In this document: in pieces, positions 6,193 to 6,492 of the stretch
How positions within the stretch are numbered: position 1 is the first letter of the stretch
How the letters are laid out: each line of letters starts with the position of its first letter
DNA from: Rickettsiales bacterium
GTDB lineage: Bacteria; Pseudomonadota; Alphaproteobacteria; Rickettsiales; UBA8987
Assembly: GCA_028282625.1 (NCBI GenBank)
Contig: JANQHP010000195.1
Span: forward strand, 1-6,492
Length of the DNA stretch: 6,492 nucleotides
Direction of reading: 5' to 3'
Program-made: the position numbers and the translations under genes
The notes under the pieces: generated by a model
What the model was told of the DNA's origin: nothing
The model's input: only the letters and a program-made list of their open reading frames with translations
Database searches by the model: none

Positions 6193-6242
6193 GTCGCCTT
6201 TCAATAGGCGACGAGAGTTTTATGGTACACCCGAAGTGTACC
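6193..6242 (-). promoter_or_regulatory. Two stem-loops in the membrane gene's 5' leader
   Basis: In the predicted leader, GGTACAC/GTGTACC (6224-6230 and 6236-6242, 5-nt loop) and GTCGCC/GGCGAC (6193-6198 and 6207-6212, 8-nt loop) are both perfect stems. The second ends about 5 nt before the GGAGG at 6183-6187, so its folding could affect ribosome access or message stability. The first is also a compact dyad that could be an operator. No known riboswitch class is recognised. Confidence 0.4.
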
Positions 6243-6263
6243 TGGTTAACATTAACGGGAATG

Positions 6264-6292
6264 ATTTTACTATAAAATAAATAAAAAGTAAA
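6264..6292 (-). promoter_or_regulatory. Sigma-70-like promoter of the membrane gene
   Basis: On the minus strand TTTACT (6287-6292, four of six consensus bases) and TAAAAT (6264-6269, five of six) are separated by exactly 17 bp in an AT-rich stretch. Transcription would start near 6257, leaving a leader of about 80 nt. AT-rich DNA produces chance matches, so the support is moderate; correct strand and distance to a real gene help. Confidence 0.5.
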
Positions 6293-6333
6293 GTTTTATG
6301 GGTGGAGATACAAGAGAGAGGGTTAGGGCCTGT

Positions 6334-6405
6334 CCTTAACAAGCTTTAGCGTAGGTGCCCCATATCCCCTCCCCCTTTCAGGGGGGAGGACTAGGGAGGG
6401 GGTGT
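6334..6405. repeat. Dispersed GC-rich palindromic repeat, copy B
   Basis: This diverged copy of the element after mfd has the same orientation: CCTTAAC, AAGCTTTAGC, then TCCCCTCCCCC, and an AGGGAGGGGGT end. The stem CCTCCCCC/GGGGGAGG (6368-6375 and 6382-6389) has a 6-nt loop. Stretch lengths between blocks differ by only a few bases from copy A. No gene is visible from 6300 to the right edge. Confidence 0.55.
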
Positions 6406-6414
6406 TGTTTATAA

Positions 6415-6460
6415 GCGGGGGCCTTAACCCCCTTAAACCCCCGCCGGTGCACGAGCACCG
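6415..6460. repeat. Two adjacent GC-rich stem-loops at right edge
   Basis: GCGGGGG/CCCCCGC (6415-6421 and 6438-6444) encloses a 16-nt loop with repeated CCTTAA. It is followed immediately by the perfect stem CGGTGC-ACGA-GCACCG (6445-6460). Beyond it, CTTCGCTCC (6466-6474) is the reverse complement of GGAGCGAAG at 5716-5724. This looks like further palindromic intergenic repeat sequence that may continue past the window. No T-tract makes it a clear terminator. Confidence 0.4.
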
Positions 6461-6492
6461 CGTCGCTTCGCTCCTACTCGCGGGCTTAAAAG

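Noticed and set aside
5842..6204. Alternative minus-strand frame starting at 6204
   Set aside because: It overlaps the four-helix gene in another frame, lacks coherent hydrophobic segments, and has no ribosome binding site comparable to GGAGG before 6176.
1..6492. CRISPR array, tRNA or rRNA gene, phage or toxin-antitoxin module
   Set aside because: No regularly spaced direct repeats, no cloverleaf or conserved rRNA blocks, and no suitable small gene pair were seen.

Overview
The window reads as chromosomal DNA of an alphaproteobacterium. The prephenate dehydratase is the short monofunctional type with an alphaproteobacterial-style ACT domain (LESY instead of ESRP). The DAHP synthase is class II and the helicase fragment is Mfd-like. 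The coding DNA is GC-rich, and the spacers hold proteobacterial palindromic repeats. I cannot name a genus from sequence alone.

Layout. 1-215 is an AT-richer, gene-poor flank with two tandem hairpins (the first terminator-like) and two short palindromes. 217-2115 (+) is the C-terminal half of the transcription-repair coupling factor Mfd. Its N-terminal half is absent, and Mfd-like sequence stops abruptly at a 16-bp palindrome (220-235). 2116-2410 is a convergent spacer filled with palindromic repeats. 2411-3766 (-) is a complete class II DAHP synthase. It is divergent, across about 70 bp, from a two-gene operon: a ten-helix EamA/DMT transporter (3838-4767) and prephenate dehydratase pheA (4771-5628). 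5629-5770 is a run of stem-loops, including a minus-strand terminator. 5733-6176 (-) is an unrecognised four-helix membrane protein with a good ribosome binding site, a likely promoter and a hairpin-rich leader. 6300-6492 holds only more palindromic repeats.

How the genes fit together. DAHP synthase commits carbon to the shikimate pathway and PheA takes prephenate towards phenylalanine. The transporter between them, 3 nt ahead of pheA, may move an aromatic compound. This is a small aromatic amino acid locus beside a damaged DNA-repair gene.

Strongest leads. (1) PheA carries Leu in place of the Arg of its catalytic Thr-Arg-Phe motif. (2) mfd is broken at a palindrome next to foreign-looking DNA. 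(3) One repeat family recurs at 2124-2203 and 6334-6405, and a second stem-loop cluster forms the 3' end of the small membrane-protein gene. I found no clearly new multi-gene system.
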